Shown here: positions 34,316-47,733 of the stretch, piece after piece
How the letters are laid out: each line of letters opens with the position of its first letter
Position numbering within the stretch: position 1 is the stretch's first letter
Assembly (NCBI GenBank): GCA_964635945.1
Contig: CAZWQT010000002.1
Location: forward strand, 1 to 64,000
Source of the DNA: Verrucolacustris sp964635945
GTDB lineage: Bacteria > Verrucomicrobiota > Verrucomicrobiia > Methylacidiphilales > Verrucolacustridaceae
Length of the DNA stretch: 64,000 nucleotides
Direction: 5' to 3'
The notes under the pieces: generated by a model
The model's database searches: none
The model's input: the letters and a program-made list of their open reading frames with translations, nothing else
Told to the model about the DNA's origin: nothing
Position numbers and translations under genes: made by a program

Positions 34316-34834
34316 ATGAAAGAAGAAAAGAATGTGATGATCGGCACCTTGAAGGATTGGGTGAAATCCTCACCTTACCTCATCGTGTTGGACTACACCG
34401 GGATGAAGGTCTCGGAATTTTCGGAACTCCGCGGGCGTCTGCGCAAGGTGGGCGCCGCGGTCAAGGTGGTGAAGAACACCCTCTTCCGGCGCGCGCTGAA
34501 CGAGGCCTCGCTTCCTTCCATGGATCAGGAACTGGCAGGGCAGACGGCGGTGGTCTCCGGCGGCGCCGATGCGCCGGCTGCCGCCAAGGTAATCAAGACG
34601 TTCAAGGCTGAGTTTACCCGTCCCAAACTCAGGGTGGGCGTGATGGATGGAAAGCTGCTCGGCACCTCGGAGCTAACCATGCTTGCCGATCTGCCCTCTG
34701 CGGAGGTTCTGCGCGCCCGCTTGCTCGGCGCCATTCAAGCTCCGGCGGCGACCCTGGTGCGTCTGATCCGGGAGCCCAGCGCCTGTGTGGCCCGGGTGAT
34801 CCGCTCCAAGCCGGAGACCCCTGCAACAGCCTGA
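34316..34834 (+). CDS. rplJ: 50S ribosomal protein L10
   Basis: Stalk base protein that anchors L7/L12 dimers through its C-terminal helix. 172 residues with the conserved KVVKNTLFRRAL segment (rRNA contact) near residue 50 and a C-terminal hydrophobic helix with LLGAIQAPAATLVRLI. 154 bases separate it from rplL, more than any other gap in this cluster, with hairpins in between. Confidence 0.96.
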   Translation: MKEEKNVMIGTLKDWVKSSPYLIVLDYTGMKVSEFSELRGRLRKVGAAVKVVKNTLFRRALNEASLPSMDQELAGQTAVVSGGADAPAAAKVIKTFKAEFTRPKLRVGVMDGKLLGTSELTMLADLPSAEVLRARLLGAIQAPAATLVRLIREPSACVARVIRSKPETPATA

Positions 34835-34897
34835 CTTTCATGAATCAAAACAAAGGCAAAATCCAAGAGTTAGCCCGGGAGCCTTTCCGGGATAATT

Positions 34898-34915
34898 CGG
34901 CCACGGGTGTGGCCG
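34898..34915 (+). promoter_or_regulatory. Strong hairpin in the rplJ-rplL spacer
   Basis: CGGCCAC, loop GGGT, GTGGCCG: seven perfect pairs. A weaker CCCGG/CCGGG stem lies just upstream (34874-34891). There is no T-run, so it is not an intrinsic terminator. It may be a processing or attenuation element that lets L12 be made in excess over L10. Confidence 0.4.
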
Positions 34916-34988
34916 GCTAATTCAGGGACCAACAAGACATTGCCCCGAGGCTGTCTCAAGGAAGATGGCGGAGGGGAAGGAGAAAACC

Positions 34989-35378
34989 ATGGCGGTAAAT
35001 CTGGATGAAGTCGTAACGACGCTGAGCGGCCTGACCGTTCTCGAGGCGTCTGAGCTCGTGAAGAAACTTGAAGACAAGTGGGGCGTGAGTGCCGCGGCAC
35101 CGGTCGCAGTCGCCGCCGCCCCCGCAGCCGGCGGTGCCGCTGGCGGTGCCGCAGCTGAAGAGAAGACCACTTTTGAGGTCGTTCTCAAGGATGCCGGCGC
35201 CAACAAAATCGGCGTGATCAAGGAAGTTCGGGCGGTGGTGCCCGGCCTCGGTCTGGCCGATGCCAAGGCGCTGGTCGAGGGAGCTCCCAAGACCGTCAAG
35301 GAAGGTGCTACCAAGGAAGAGGCCGCCGAGATCAAGAAGAAGCTCGAGGCAGCCGGCGCCAAGGTGGAGGTCAAATAA
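34989..35378 (+). CDS. rplL: 50S ribosomal protein L7/L12
   Basis: Multi-copy stalk protein that recruits translational GTPases. The N-terminal dimerisation part has EVVTTLSGLTVLEASELVK, an Ala/Gly-rich hinge spans about 37-60, and the C-terminal factor-binding domain has KTTFEVVLKDAGANKI and the KxGxxKxEA-like end. 129 residues. ATG 34989 has AAGGAG six bases upstream and gives the usual short N-terminus; ATG 34965 also has a plausible site. Confidence 0.96.
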   Translation: MAVNLDEVVTTLSGLTVLEASELVKKLEDKWGVSAAAPVAVAAAPAAGGAAGGAAAEEKTTFEVVLKDAGANKIGVIKEVRAVVPGLGLADAKALVEGAPKTVKEGATKEEAAEIKKKLEAAGAKVEVK

Positions 35379-35425
35379 CCCTTTAAACCCAACCCCGGAT
35401 GGCTGGGGCAGGAGAAAAGAGCAGC

Positions 35426-39256
<3,831 letters not shown>

Positions 39257-39281
39257 CCCCCAGACCCAGAAAAACCATCCC

Positions 39282-42200
39282 ATGAACAAACAGACCCAAT
39301 CCGCCCGCGAAATTCTCGGCATGGAGCGCTCGGTCGGCTTCGACCAGGTGAGCATCACCGTCGCGTCGCCCGAAGCGATCCTTTCTTGGAGCCGCGGAGA
39401 GACCAAGAACCCCGAGACCATCAATTACCGGACTTTTAAGCCGGAAAAAGGGGGGTTGTTCTGTGAGCGTATTTTTGGGCCGACGAAGGATTACGAGTGC
39501 TCCTGCGGAAAGTACAAGCGGATCAAGTTCAAAGGGGTGATTTGTGACCGTTGCGGCGTGGAAGTCACCCTCGCACGCGTTCGTCGCGAGCGTATGGGGC
39601 ACATCGAGCTGGCCGTGCCGGTGAGCCACATCTGGTTTTATAAATGCATGCCGAGCCGCCTGGGACTCATGATGGACATGACGGCACGGGAATTGGAGCG
39701 GGTGATCTATTACGAGGATTACCTCGTGATCGACGAAGGGAAGACCCCGCTTAAGCCGAAGCAGCTTTTGACCGAGACCGAGTACCGGGAGGCCCAGGAC
39801 CAGTACGGCGACTCCTTTGTGGCCAAGATGGGGGCCGAGGCGATCCGGGATGTCTTCAAAAAAATCGATCTCGACGAACTCGCGGTCGAACTCGAGCAGC
39901 AACTGGAACAGACCCGCAGCAAGCAAACCCGCAAGAAGGTTGCCAAGCGCCTTAAGCTGGTGCAGGGGTTCATTCAGGCCGGAGCCCGGCCGGAGTGGAT
40001 GGTTCTCGAGGTTCTTCCGGTCATTCCGCCTGATCTGCGTCCTTTGGTTCCCCTCGAAGGTGGCCGCTTCGCCACCTCCGACCTGAACGATTTGTACCGA
40101 CGGGTGATCAACCGCAATAATCGTCTCCGTAACCTGCTGCAGCTCAAGACGCCTGAAGTCATCATCCGTAATGAAAAGCGGATGTTGCAGGAGGCGGTGG
40201 ACGCTTTGATGGACAACGGCCGTCACGGCCGGGCGGTCACGGGTGCGGGAAACCGTCCTCTCAAATCCCTCTCCGACATGTTGAAGGGGAAGACCGGACG
40301 TTTCCGGATGAACCTGCTTGGAAAGCGGGTCGATTACTCGGGGCGTTCCGTTATCGTGATCGGGCCGGAACTGAAGCTGAATGAGTGCGGTTTGCCCAAG
40401 AAGATGGCTTTGGTGCTTTTCGAGCCTTTCATCATCCGCCGGCTGAAGGAGCTCGGCCAGGTGCACACCGTCCGCAGCGCCAAGAAGATGATCGAGAAGA
40501 AGGAGGCGATTGTTTGGGACACTCTCGACGAGGTGACCCGCGAGCATCCAGTGTTGCTCAACCGCGCGCCGACACTCCACCGTCTGTCGGTTCAGGCGTT
40601 CGAGCCCAAACTGATCGAGGGGGATGCCATCCGCATTCATCCTCTGGTCTGCACGGCCTACAATGCCGATTTTGACGGGGACCAGATGGCCGTGCACGTC
40701 CCGCTGAGCGTGGAAGCTCAGCTGGAAGCCCGGCTGCTTATGCTGGCCCCGAACAACATTTTTGGCCCCAGCAACGGGCGCCCCATCACCACGCCCAGCC
40801 AGGACATCACCTTGGGCTGTTATTATCTCACCCAAAATCCGGTTCGTTCCACGGAGAAGATCTCGGGCGATAAGAAGAAGCGCCTGAGCGCCTTTGAGAA
40901 TGCGGATGAGGTCGATTTTGCAGTCAGCGAGGGAAGCATTAAAACCCACGACTTCATTCTCTTCAAAAATCCCAACTATGGTCACGAGACCGTCTTTGGG
41001 GATGCGACCAAGAAGTTTATCGAAACAACTCCTGGTCGGGTCCGCTTCAACGGGATCTGGCCGACGGAAATCGGGTTCTTCAATAAGGCGGCCGGCAAGA
41101 AGCAGCTCGGGGAGATTATCCTCCGGTGTTATGAAAAATGCGGGCACAGCAAAACCGTGGAGTGCCTGGACAAGCTTAAGGACCTCGGGTTTTCCTCCGC
41201 CACGCGGGCAGGGGTGTCGATCGGGATCGATGACATGATCATCCCGGAGGACAAGCCTCAGGTGATCGACCGGGCCCGTCAGGCGGTGACCCAGGTGGAG
41301 AAGCAGTACCGGATGGGTTCCATCACGGACGGCGAGCGTTATAATAAAATCGTCGATATTTGGACGCAGGCGACAGAGGAAATCTCGGCCGCGATGTACC
41401 GGACCCTGGAGCACAACCAGGGACGGAAAGACTTCAACCCCGTCTATCTCATGGTTGATTCCGGGGCCCGAGGAAACCGGAACCAGGTCCGTCAGCTCGC
41501 CGGCATGCGTGGCTTGATGGCCAAACCCTCCGGCGAAATTATTGAGCGTCCGATTACCGCCAGCTTCCGTGAGGGGCTTTCGGTGTTGGAGTATTTTATT
41601 TCCACCCACGGCGCCCGCAAAGGACTGGCCGACACTGCGCTCAAGACCGCCGACTCGGGTTATATGACCCGCAAGCTTTGCGACGTGGCCATGGACATTA
41701 TCATCCGGGAGCCTGACTGCGGAACGGAGCGGGGAATTTGGGTTAAAGCCATCCTGGAAGGGGATGACGAGATTGTCCGGCTGCGGGATCGAATCTACGG
41801 CAGGACCTCATGCGACGACATCGTCGATCCCGTGAGCAAAAAGAAAGTGGTGGCAGCCGGCCAAATTATTGATGAAAAGGCTTCCATGGCCATTGAGGCT
41901 TTGGGCATGGAGCGGGTGAAAATCCGTTCCGCCCTAACCTGCGAGACCAAGAGAGGCGTGTGTGCCTCCTGTTACGGGCAAAATCTGGCAACCAACCAGC
42001 CCGCCAAGCTGGGCGAAGCGGTGGGCATCATCGCCGCTCAGTCCATCGGGGAGCCCGGCACGCAGTTGACCATGCGGACCTTCCACATCGGAGGAACCGC
42101 CTCCCAGGTCTTCAAGCAGCCGCAAATCAAGGCGAAGCACGAAGGCACCGTCCAGTATACCGATCTCCGCACGGTGAAGGCGCTTGAGGGGCATGACATT

Positions 42201-43454
42201 GTCCTGAACAAAAATGGATTCATCAGCATCCATGCCGAAGACGGGCGTGAACTTGAGCGGTACCCAGTTGTAATCGGCTCCATGATTTCGGTCCCCGAAG
42301 GGGGTCGCGTCAAGAAGGGGCAGAGCTTCGTCCAATGGGATCCATACAACATCTCCATCCTGACCGAAAAAGCCGGTCGCGTGGAATTCAAGGACATCCT
42401 CGAGGGGGTGACCATGAAGCGTGAGACGGATGAAACCACCAAGCTGGTTGGGACCGTGATCATTGAGCACAAGGAAGATCTTCATCCCCAGATCGCCATT
42501 GTGGATGAAACAGGTGCCGTGGTTGCGGCTTACAGCATCCCGGCCGGGGCTCATATCGAAGTGAAGGATGGGGAAAAAGTTCGGGCCGGTCAGCGGATGG
42601 CGAAAACTCCCCGGAAAGTCACCAAGACCAAGGACATCACCGGAGGTCTACCCCGTGTGGCGGAATTGTTCGAAGCTCGCCGACCCAAGGATGCGGCCGA
42701 GATCGCTAAGATTGACGGCATTGTCGACCTGCAGGGCAACCTGCGTGGCAAGAAGAAGCTGGTCATTAAGGACGTTGAAACCGGTGCGGAAGAGGAGCAT
42801 CTCATCCCGCTCTCGAAGCATCTGATCGTCTACAAGGGGGACACGGTGAAGAAGGGTCAGCAGCTCACCGAAGGTCCGGTCGTGCCCCACGAAATTCTTG
42901 AGGTTTGTGGACCCCAGGAACTGCAAGAGTACCTCGTGAACGAAGTTCAGGAGGTTTACCGGTTGCAGGGTGTGGAAATCAACGACAAGCATATCGAGAT
43001 CATTGTTCGGCAGATGCTCCGCAAGGTGAAAATCACCGAACCCGGGGACACAACCTTCCTTTGGGGCGAGCAGATTGACCGGATGGCCTTTGAAGAGGAG
43101 AACAAGGAAATCGAGGCCAAGGGTGGCAAGCCGGCCGAGGCGACCCCGGTGCTTCTGGGGATCACCAAGGCCTCGCTCGAGACCGACAGTTTCATTTCTG
43201 CGGCCTCCTTCCAGGACACAACCCGGGTCCTGACCGATGCGGCCACTTTGGGTAAAATCGATAAGCTGCAGGGCTTCAAGGAAAACGTGATTATGGGCCA
43301 CCTGATCCCGGCCGGCACTGGCTTCAGTGCTTACCGGAAGATCAAACTTCTTCACCTCGGGGAACCAGTGGGGGATCCCTTGGTGGTGACTGCGCCGGAA
43401 GAGGAGAGGTCCCGTAAGGTGGCCCTCGATATTCCCGCCGCCTTGGCCAGCTAG
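39282..43454 (+). CDS. rpoC: DNA-directed RNA polymerase subunit beta'
   Basis: 1390 residues. Zinc-binding N-terminal CSCGKYKRIKFKGVICDRCG, the active-site metal motif NADFDGDQMAVH, the bridge/trigger region around GSKGNxxQ-type MVDSGARGNRNQVRQL, and the second zinc site CETKRGVCASCYG are all intact. ATG 39282 lacks a strong ribosome binding site, so it may be coupled to rpoB. The stop is followed by a long imperfect hairpin. Confidence 0.98.
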   Translation: MNKQTQSAREILGMERSVGFDQVSITVASPEAILSWSRGETKNPETINYRTFKPEKGGLFCERIFGPTKDYECSCGKYKRIKFKGVICDRCGVEVTLARVRRERMGHIELAVPVSHIWFYKCMPSRLGLMMDMTARELERVIYYEDYLVIDEGKTPLKPKQLLTETEYREAQDQYGDSFVAKMGAEAIRDVFKKIDLDELAVELEQQLEQTRSKQTRKKVAKRLKLVQGFIQAGARPEWMVLEVLPVIPPDLRPLVPLEGGRFATSDLNDLYRRVINRNNRLRNLLQLKTPEVIIRNEKRMLQEAVDALMDNGRHGRAVTGAGNRPLKSLSDMLKGKTGRFRMNLLGKRVDYSGRSVIVIGPELKLNECGLPKKMALVLFEPFIIRRLKELGQVHTVRSAKKMIEKKEAIVWDTLDEVTREHPVLLNRAPTLHRLSVQAFEPKLIEGDAIRIHPLVCTAYNADFDGDQMAVHVPLSVEAQLEARLLMLAPNNIFGPSNGRPITTPSQDITLGCYYLTQNPVRSTEKISGDKKKRLSAFENADEVDFAVSEGSIKTHDFILFKNPNYGHETVFGDATKKFIETTPGRVRFNGIWPTEIGFFNKAAGKKQLGEIILRCYEKCGHSKTVECLDKLKDLGFSSATRAGVSIGIDDMIIPEDKPQVIDRARQAVTQVEKQYRMGSITDGERYNKIVDIWTQATEEISAAMYRTLEHNQGRKDFNPVYLMVDSGARGNRNQVRQLAGMRGLMAKPSGEIIERPITASFREGLSVLEYFISTHGARKGLADTALKTADSGYMTRKLCDVAMDIIIREPDCGTERGIWVKAILEGDDEIVRLRDRIYGRTSCDDIVDPVSKKKVVAAGQIIDEKASMAIEALGMERVKIRSALTCETKRGVCASCYGQNLATNQPAKLGEAVGIIAAQSIGEPGTQLTMRTFHIGGTASQVFKQPQIKAKHEGTVQYTDLRTVKALEGHDIVLNKNGFISIHAEDGRELERYPVVIGSMISVPEGGRVKKGQSFVQWDPYNISILTEKAGRVEFKDILEGVTMKRETDETTKLVGTVIIEHKEDLHPQIAIVDETGAVVAAYSIPAGAHIEVKDGEKVRAGQRMAKTPRKVTKTKDITGGLPRVAELFEARRPKDAAEIAKIDGIVDLQGNLRGKKKLVIKDVETGAEEEHLIPLSKHLIVYKGDTVKKGQQLTEGPVVPHEILEVCGPQELQEYLVNEVQEVYRLQGVEINDKHIEIIVRQMLRKVKITEPGDTTFLWGEQIDRMAFEEENKEIEAKGGKPAEATPVLLGITKASLETDSFISAASFQDTTRVLTDAATLGKIDKLQGFKENVIMGHLIPAGTGFSAYRKIKLLHLGEPVGDPLVVTAPEEERSRKVALDIPAALAS

Positions 43455-43467
43455 TGTAAAAAACCCG

Positions 43468-43499
43468 CGGAAAACCCTTGTCATCAAGGGTATTTTCCG
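43468..43499 (+). promoter_or_regulatory. Long imperfect hairpin after rpoC
   Basis: ACCCTTG, loop TCAT, CAAGGGT forms a seven-pair core, extended by CGGAAA against TTT-CCG with two single-base bulges. There is no T-run behind it, so it is more likely a processing, attenuation or mRNA-stability element between rpoC and the str operon than a terminator. The next gene starts 175 bases later; the leader between contains no other gene. Confidence 0.4.
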
Positions 43500-43674
43500 G
43501 CAGGATTTCAGTTTCCGCTGTCATCCGACCGGAGTCCGAAAGGGAATAGCCGGTTCAGGTCAGTCGGCATGTGACGGTCCGAGGGGGTCGTCCTCCATGC
43601 GTGCGTTAAGCGCTTCATGGAACCCGCAAAAGGGGAATGCCTGCTGTCTGGGGAAGTCTGCGGGGGAAAAACTG

Positions 43675-44118
43675 ATGCCGACAATCAACCAGTTGGTGCG
43701 ATTTGGCCGGACCGCTCTCAAGCGCGGGACGAAGGCTCCTGCCTTACACGGTTGTCCTCAGCGCCGCGGCGTTTGTCTTCAGGTCATGACCCGGACGCCC
43801 AAAAAGCCCAATTCGGCACTCCGAAAAGTGGCCAAAGTCCGCCTGACGAACGGGGAAGAGGTCATCGCTTATATCCCCGGAGAAAATCATAACCTTCAGG
43901 AGCACTCCATTGTCCTGGTCCGCGGCGGTCGCGTGAAGGATTTGCCCGGTGTCCGTTACCATATCGTCCGCGGCACTCTTGATGCCCTTGGGGCAGCCGG
44001 TCCCAGCAACACCAATAAACTTTCCCGACTTGTCTCCCGCAGCAAATACGGGGTCAAACGTCCCAAGGGCGGCGGGGCTGCCAAGGCATCTGCTGATGCC
44101 AAGCCGGCCAAGGCGTAA
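43675..44118 (+). CDS. rpsL: 30S ribosomal protein S12
   Basis: Decoding-centre protein, 147 residues. It contains PTINQLVRFGR, APALHGCPQRRGVC, TRTPKKPNSALRKVAKVRL and GVRYHIVRG, plus an Ala/Lys-rich tail of about 20 residues after the usual end. ATG 43675 with GGGGG upstream. First gene of rpsL-rpsG-fusA; a 220-base leader follows rpoC. Confidence 0.97.
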   Translation: MPTINQLVRFGRTALKRGTKAPALHGCPQRRGVCLQVMTRTPKKPNSALRKVAKVRLTNGEEVIAYIPGENHNLQEHSIVLVRGGRVKDLPGVRYHIVRGTLDALGAAGPSNTNKLSRLVSRSKYGVKRPKGGGAAKASADAKPAKA

Positions 44119-44129
44119 GGGGAGATTTT

Positions 44130-44603
44130 ATGGCACGCCGTCGACGTCACGAAGCTCGCCCGATCCACGCGGATCCTGTCTACGAGAGCCAACTGGTTGG
44201 ACGAATGATCGGCTATGTGCTGCGGCGTGGGAAGCTCTCGACCGCCAGCCGTCTGGTTTACAATGCCATCAAGCGGGCCAATGAGGGCGGTTCCGGTGGA
44301 GATCCGCTGGCCGTGGTCAACAAGGCCGTCGACAATGTGAAGCCTCGTCTCGAGGTGAAGTCCCGCCGGGTCGGTGGGGCCACGTACCAAGTTCCGGTGG
44401 AAACCACTCCGGAGCGCCAACTTTCCCTCGCGCTTCGCTGGATAGTCGATCTCGCCAACAACCGCAAGGGTGTGGCCTTTGAAAGGGCCTTGGCTCAAGA
44501 AATCCGTGACGCCGCCGCCGGACAGGGGAACGCAGTGAAAAAGCGGGATGAAACCCACCGAATGGCGCAGGCCAACCGGGCCTTTGCCCATCTCCGCTGG
44601 TAA
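44130..44603 (+). CDS. rpsG: 30S ribosomal protein S7
   Basis: Nucleates assembly of the 30S head. 157 residues with the ARRRRHEARPIHADPVY start, the DNVKPRLEVKSRRVGGATYQVPVE core and the C-terminal KRDETHRMAQANRAFAHLRW. Normal length. 11 bases from rpsL and nine from fusA. Confidence 0.97.
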   Translation: MARRRRHEARPIHADPVYESQLVGRMIGYVLRRGKLSTASRLVYNAIKRANEGGSGGDPLAVVNKAVDNVKPRLEVKSRRVGGATYQVPVETTPERQLSLALRWIVDLANNRKGVAFERALAQEIRDAAAGQGNAVKKRDETHRMAQANRAFAHLRW

Positions 44604-44612
44604 AAGGAAAGT

Positions 44613-46760
44613 ATGCCTCCCGCCCCCAACGCTCCCGCCCGCCCTTACACGCTCGAGCGCACCCGCAATATCGGGATTTGCGCCCATATCGACGCAGGGA
44701 AGACCACGTTGACCGAGCGCATCCTTTTTTACACCGGAAGCATTCACAAGATCGGCGAGGTGCATGAAGGAACCACCGTCACAGATTGGATGGAGCAAGA
44801 GCGGGAACGCGGCATCACGATCACCTCTGCGGCGACAACCTGTTTCTGGCCGGTGCGTGAAGAGGCCGGGCTGGTGAAGTCTTTCGAGAAAACCAAAAAC
44901 CGCATCAATATCATCGACACTCCCGGACACGTGGATTTCACCGCAGAGGTGGAGCGGTCCCTCCGGGTGCTTGACGGGGCCATTGCGGTTTTCTGTGGCG
45001 TGGCCGGAGTGCAGCCCCAAAGCGAGACGGTCTGGCGCCAGGCCAACAAGTACGGCGTGCCACGCATTGCTTTCGTTAACAAGATGGATCGGACCGGGGC
45101 GGACTTTGAAAAGGCCGTCCACGAGATGCGCACCAAGCTGGGAGCCAACGCGGTGCCGATTCTCCTGCCGCTGGGCAAGGAGGATAAACTCCTCGGGCAG
45201 ATCGACCTGATTAACCAAAAGGCCTTCCTTTACTCGGACAGTAAAAATCTGGGATCGACCTATGAGATTGCCGAGATTCCGGCCGATTTTAAGGAAGAGG
45301 CCAAGAAGGCACTCGATCGGCTTGTCGAAGCCGTTGCTGACGTGGACGAAGAGGTGGGGAACATGTTTCTGGAGGAGAAGCGGCCCACACCCAAGCAGTT
45401 GAAGGAAGCTATCCGCCGGGTGGTGATCGCCAACAAGCTGGTGCCCGTGGTGGGGGGGTCTGCCTTTAAAAACAAAGGCGTCCAAGGCTTGATCGATGCG
45501 GTCGTCGAATATCTGCCGAGCCCGATCGACATTCCTCCGGCGGTCGGCCATAGCACGGAAAATCCGGAAGAGAGGATCCCGGTGAAGGTTGATGATGGTG
45601 AGAAGTTCTGTTCCCTTGCTTTCAAACTTTGGACCGATCCGTATGTGGGCAAGCTGATCTTTTTCCGGGTCTACTCCGGCAAGCTCAGCAAAGGGGAGTT
45701 CATCTACAATTCCCGCACCCGCAAGCGTGAGCGCGTGAGCCGTTTGGTGCAGATCCAGGCCGACAAGCGGGAAGACATCGATACCGTATTTGCCGGCGAT
45801 ATCGCCGCCACGGTGGGGCTCAAGGACATCGCCACCGGGGATACGCTATGCAATGAGGAATTTGAAATCACCCTGGAACCCCCAAGCTTCCCCGAACCCG
45901 TTATCTCCATGGCGGTGGAACCCAAAACCAAGGGAGACCGGGAAAAAATGGGCGAGGCTCTGCAGCGCCTCTCGGAAGAGGATCCGACCTTCATGGTGAA
46001 GACCAACGAGGAGACCGGTCAGACCATCATCAGCGGCATGGGTGAGCTTCACCTGGAAATTATCTGTGACCGGTTAAAACGTGAATTTAGCGTCGAGACC
46101 AACGCCGGGGCCCCGCAGATCGCTTACCGGGAGACCATCACCAAGAGCTCGGGTGGGGAAGGCAAGTTGATCAAGCAGTCGGGCGGACGCGGGCAGTATG
46201 GCCACGTGATTCTGAAGGTCGCCCCGCAGGAGCGCGGGAAGGGAATCTCGGTGGAGAATAAGGTCACCGGCGGCAATATTCCGAAAGAATACATTCCGGC
46301 CGTAAAAAAGGGCGTGGAAGAGGCCCTCCTGAATGGCGTCATCCATGGGAGTCCCGTGATCGACATGAAAATCGAGATTATGGACGGCTCGTACCACGAG
46401 GTGGACTCCAACGAGTTGGCCTTCAAAATGGCCGCCATTTTTGCCGTCAAGGACGCCATGCAAAAGGCCGGTCCTATCCTGCTGGAGCCCATCATGGCGG
46501 TGGAGTGCTCCACTCCGGACGAGTTCCAGGGCGACATTCTCGGGGACATTAATCGCCGGCGGGGAAAAATCATGAATGTCGACTCCAAAAGTTTGACCTC
46601 GATCGTGAAGGCAGAGGTTCCCTTGGCGGAAATGTTTGGCTATGTGAACACCATCCGCTCCCTGTCCCGCGGTCGTGCGGCTTATTCGATGGAGCCGTCC
46701 CATTTCGAGCAAGTGCCTTCCAGTGTGCTGGCCACAGTGACCCAGCAAAAGAAAGGATAA
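44613..46760 (+). CDS. fusA: Elongation factor G
   Basis: Translocase GTPase, 715 residues. The P-loop is AHIDAGKTTLTERI, followed by switch II DTPGHVDFTAEVERSL and NKMD; domains II-V follow, with SGMGELHLEI and GGRGQYGHV in domains III and IV. Normal length and intact. No tuf copy directly follows; rpsJ starts four bases later. Confidence 0.98.
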   Translation: MPPAPNAPARPYTLERTRNIGICAHIDAGKTTLTERILFYTGSIHKIGEVHEGTTVTDWMEQERERGITITSAATTCFWPVREEAGLVKSFEKTKNRINIIDTPGHVDFTAEVERSLRVLDGAIAVFCGVAGVQPQSETVWRQANKYGVPRIAFVNKMDRTGADFEKAVHEMRTKLGANAVPILLPLGKEDKLLGQIDLINQKAFLYSDSKNLGSTYEIAEIPADFKEEAKKALDRLVEAVADVDEEVGNMFLEEKRPTPKQLKEAIRRVVIANKLVPVVGGSAFKNKGVQGLIDAVVEYLPSPIDIPPAVGHSTENPEERIPVKVDDGEKFCSLAFKLWTDPYVGKLIFFRVYSGKLSKGEFIYNSRTRKRERVSRLVQIQADKREDIDTVFAGDIAATVGLKDIATGDTLCNEEFEITLEPPSFPEPVISMAVEPKTKGDREKMGEALQRLSEEDPTFMVKTNEETGQTIISGMGELHLEIICDRLKREFSVETNAGAPQIAYRETITKSSGGEGKLIKQSGGRGQYGHVILKVAPQERGKGISVENKVTGGNIPKEYIPAVKKGVEEALLNGVIHGSPVIDMKIEIMDGSYHEVDSNELAFKMAAIFAVKDAMQKAGPILLEPIMAVECSTPDEFQGDILGDINRRRGKIMNVDSKSLTSIVKAEVPLAEMFGYVNTIRSLSRGRAAYSMEPSHFEQVPSSVLATVTQQKKG

Positions 46761-46763
46761 GTC

Positions 46764-47072
46764 ATGCCCGCGACCCGTATCCGTATCCGTCTCAAGTCCT
46801 TCGATTACCGCTTGCTCGACAAGGCGGCAGGAGAGATTGCAGAGACAGCCAGCCGGACCGGATCGAGGGTGGCCGGACCCATTCCGCTGCCGACCAAAAT
46901 TGAGCGGTATACGGTCAATCGTTCACCTCATTGCGATAAAAAGAGCATGGAACAATTTGAAATCCGCACCCATAAGCGGCTGCTCGACATCCTCGAGCCC
47001 TCCGGAAAAACCGTGGACGAACTAAAAAAGCTGAACCTACCTGCCGGGGTCGACATCACCATTAAGATTTAA
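46764..47072 (+). CDS. rpsJ: 30S ribosomal protein S10
   Basis: 102 residues, also the NusE component of antitermination complexes. Typical IRIRLKSFDYRLLDKAA start, GPIPLPTKIERYTVNRSPH loop and DITIKI end. First gene of the S10 operon; only four bases from fusA, so the str and S10 operons are fused. Confidence 0.98.
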   Translation: MPATRIRIRLKSFDYRLLDKAAGEIAETASRTGSRVAGPIPLPTKIERYTVNRSPHCDKKSMEQFEIRTHKRLLDILEPSGKTVDELKKLNLPAGVDITIKI

Positions 47073-47081
47073 GGAGAAACC

Positions 47082-47726
47082 ATGATCGAGCGTTTTGGCA
47101 TGATCGGAAAGAAAGTGGGAATGACCCGGGTCTATGACGACCAAGGTCAGGCCACTGCCGTGACCGTTATCTCCGCCGAGACCAATACTGTCTACGAGGT
47201 GCGGACGAAGGAAAAGAATGGAGTGCAGGCCGTTGTTCTTGGAACGGGCGAGCGAAAAGCCACGCGCACGAATAAGCCTCAGCGGGTGGCTTTTGAGAAG
47301 CAGGGGAGGAAGAATCCCTTGGCTCTTCGTCAATTCCGGGCCGCTCCGGCGGATCTCGCCGTGGGGGCGGAAATTTCCCTGACTCGCTTCAAGGCCGGAC
47401 AACTGGTCGACGTTCTCGGCGTTTCCAAGGGTAAGGGCTTTCATGGCGTGATGCGGAAACATAATTACGCCGGTCAGGCGGATGCGCACGGATCGACCAC
47501 CCATCGCCGGAATGGCGCCATTGGTTGCCGCTCCACTCCTGGGCGGGTCTATAAGAATGCGGGCATGCCGGGCACGTTCGGAGCTGACAACTGCACCGTG
47601 CAAAATTTAAAAGTCATCCAGGTTCGCGAAAACGATAAACTTCTGCTGATTCGGGGAGCGGTACCGGGACCGAATGGCAGTCTGGTCATTGTCCGTGATG
47701 CCATCAAAGCCGAGGTGAAGGCCTAA
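47082..47726 (+). CDS. rplC: 50S ribosomal protein L3
   Basis: 214 residues. The start MIGKKVGMTRVYDD and the conserved KGKGFHGVMRKHN and GCRSTPGRVYKNAGMPG peptidyl-transferase-centre loop are present. GGAG seven bases ahead of ATG. Confidence 0.97.
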   Translation: MIERFGMIGKKVGMTRVYDDQGQATAVTVISAETNTVYEVRTKEKNGVQAVVLGTGERKATRTNKPQRVAFEKQGRKNPLALRQFRAAPADLAVGAEISLTRFKAGQLVDVLGVSKGKGFHGVMRKHNYAGQADAHGSTTHRRNGAIGCRSTPGRVYKNAGMPGTFGADNCTVQNLKVIQVRENDKLLLIRGAVPGPNGSLVIVRDAIKAEVKA

Positions 47727-47733
47727 AGTCCCG

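Noticed and set aside
34839..34920. 26-codon ORF between rplJ and rplL
   Set aside because: No clear ribosome binding site, and its codons make up the stems of two hairpins; more likely a non-coding spacer.
43956..45551. 531-residue open frame antisense to rpsL, rpsG and fusA
   Set aside because: Mirrors several conserved genes; low-complexity sequence with no domain.
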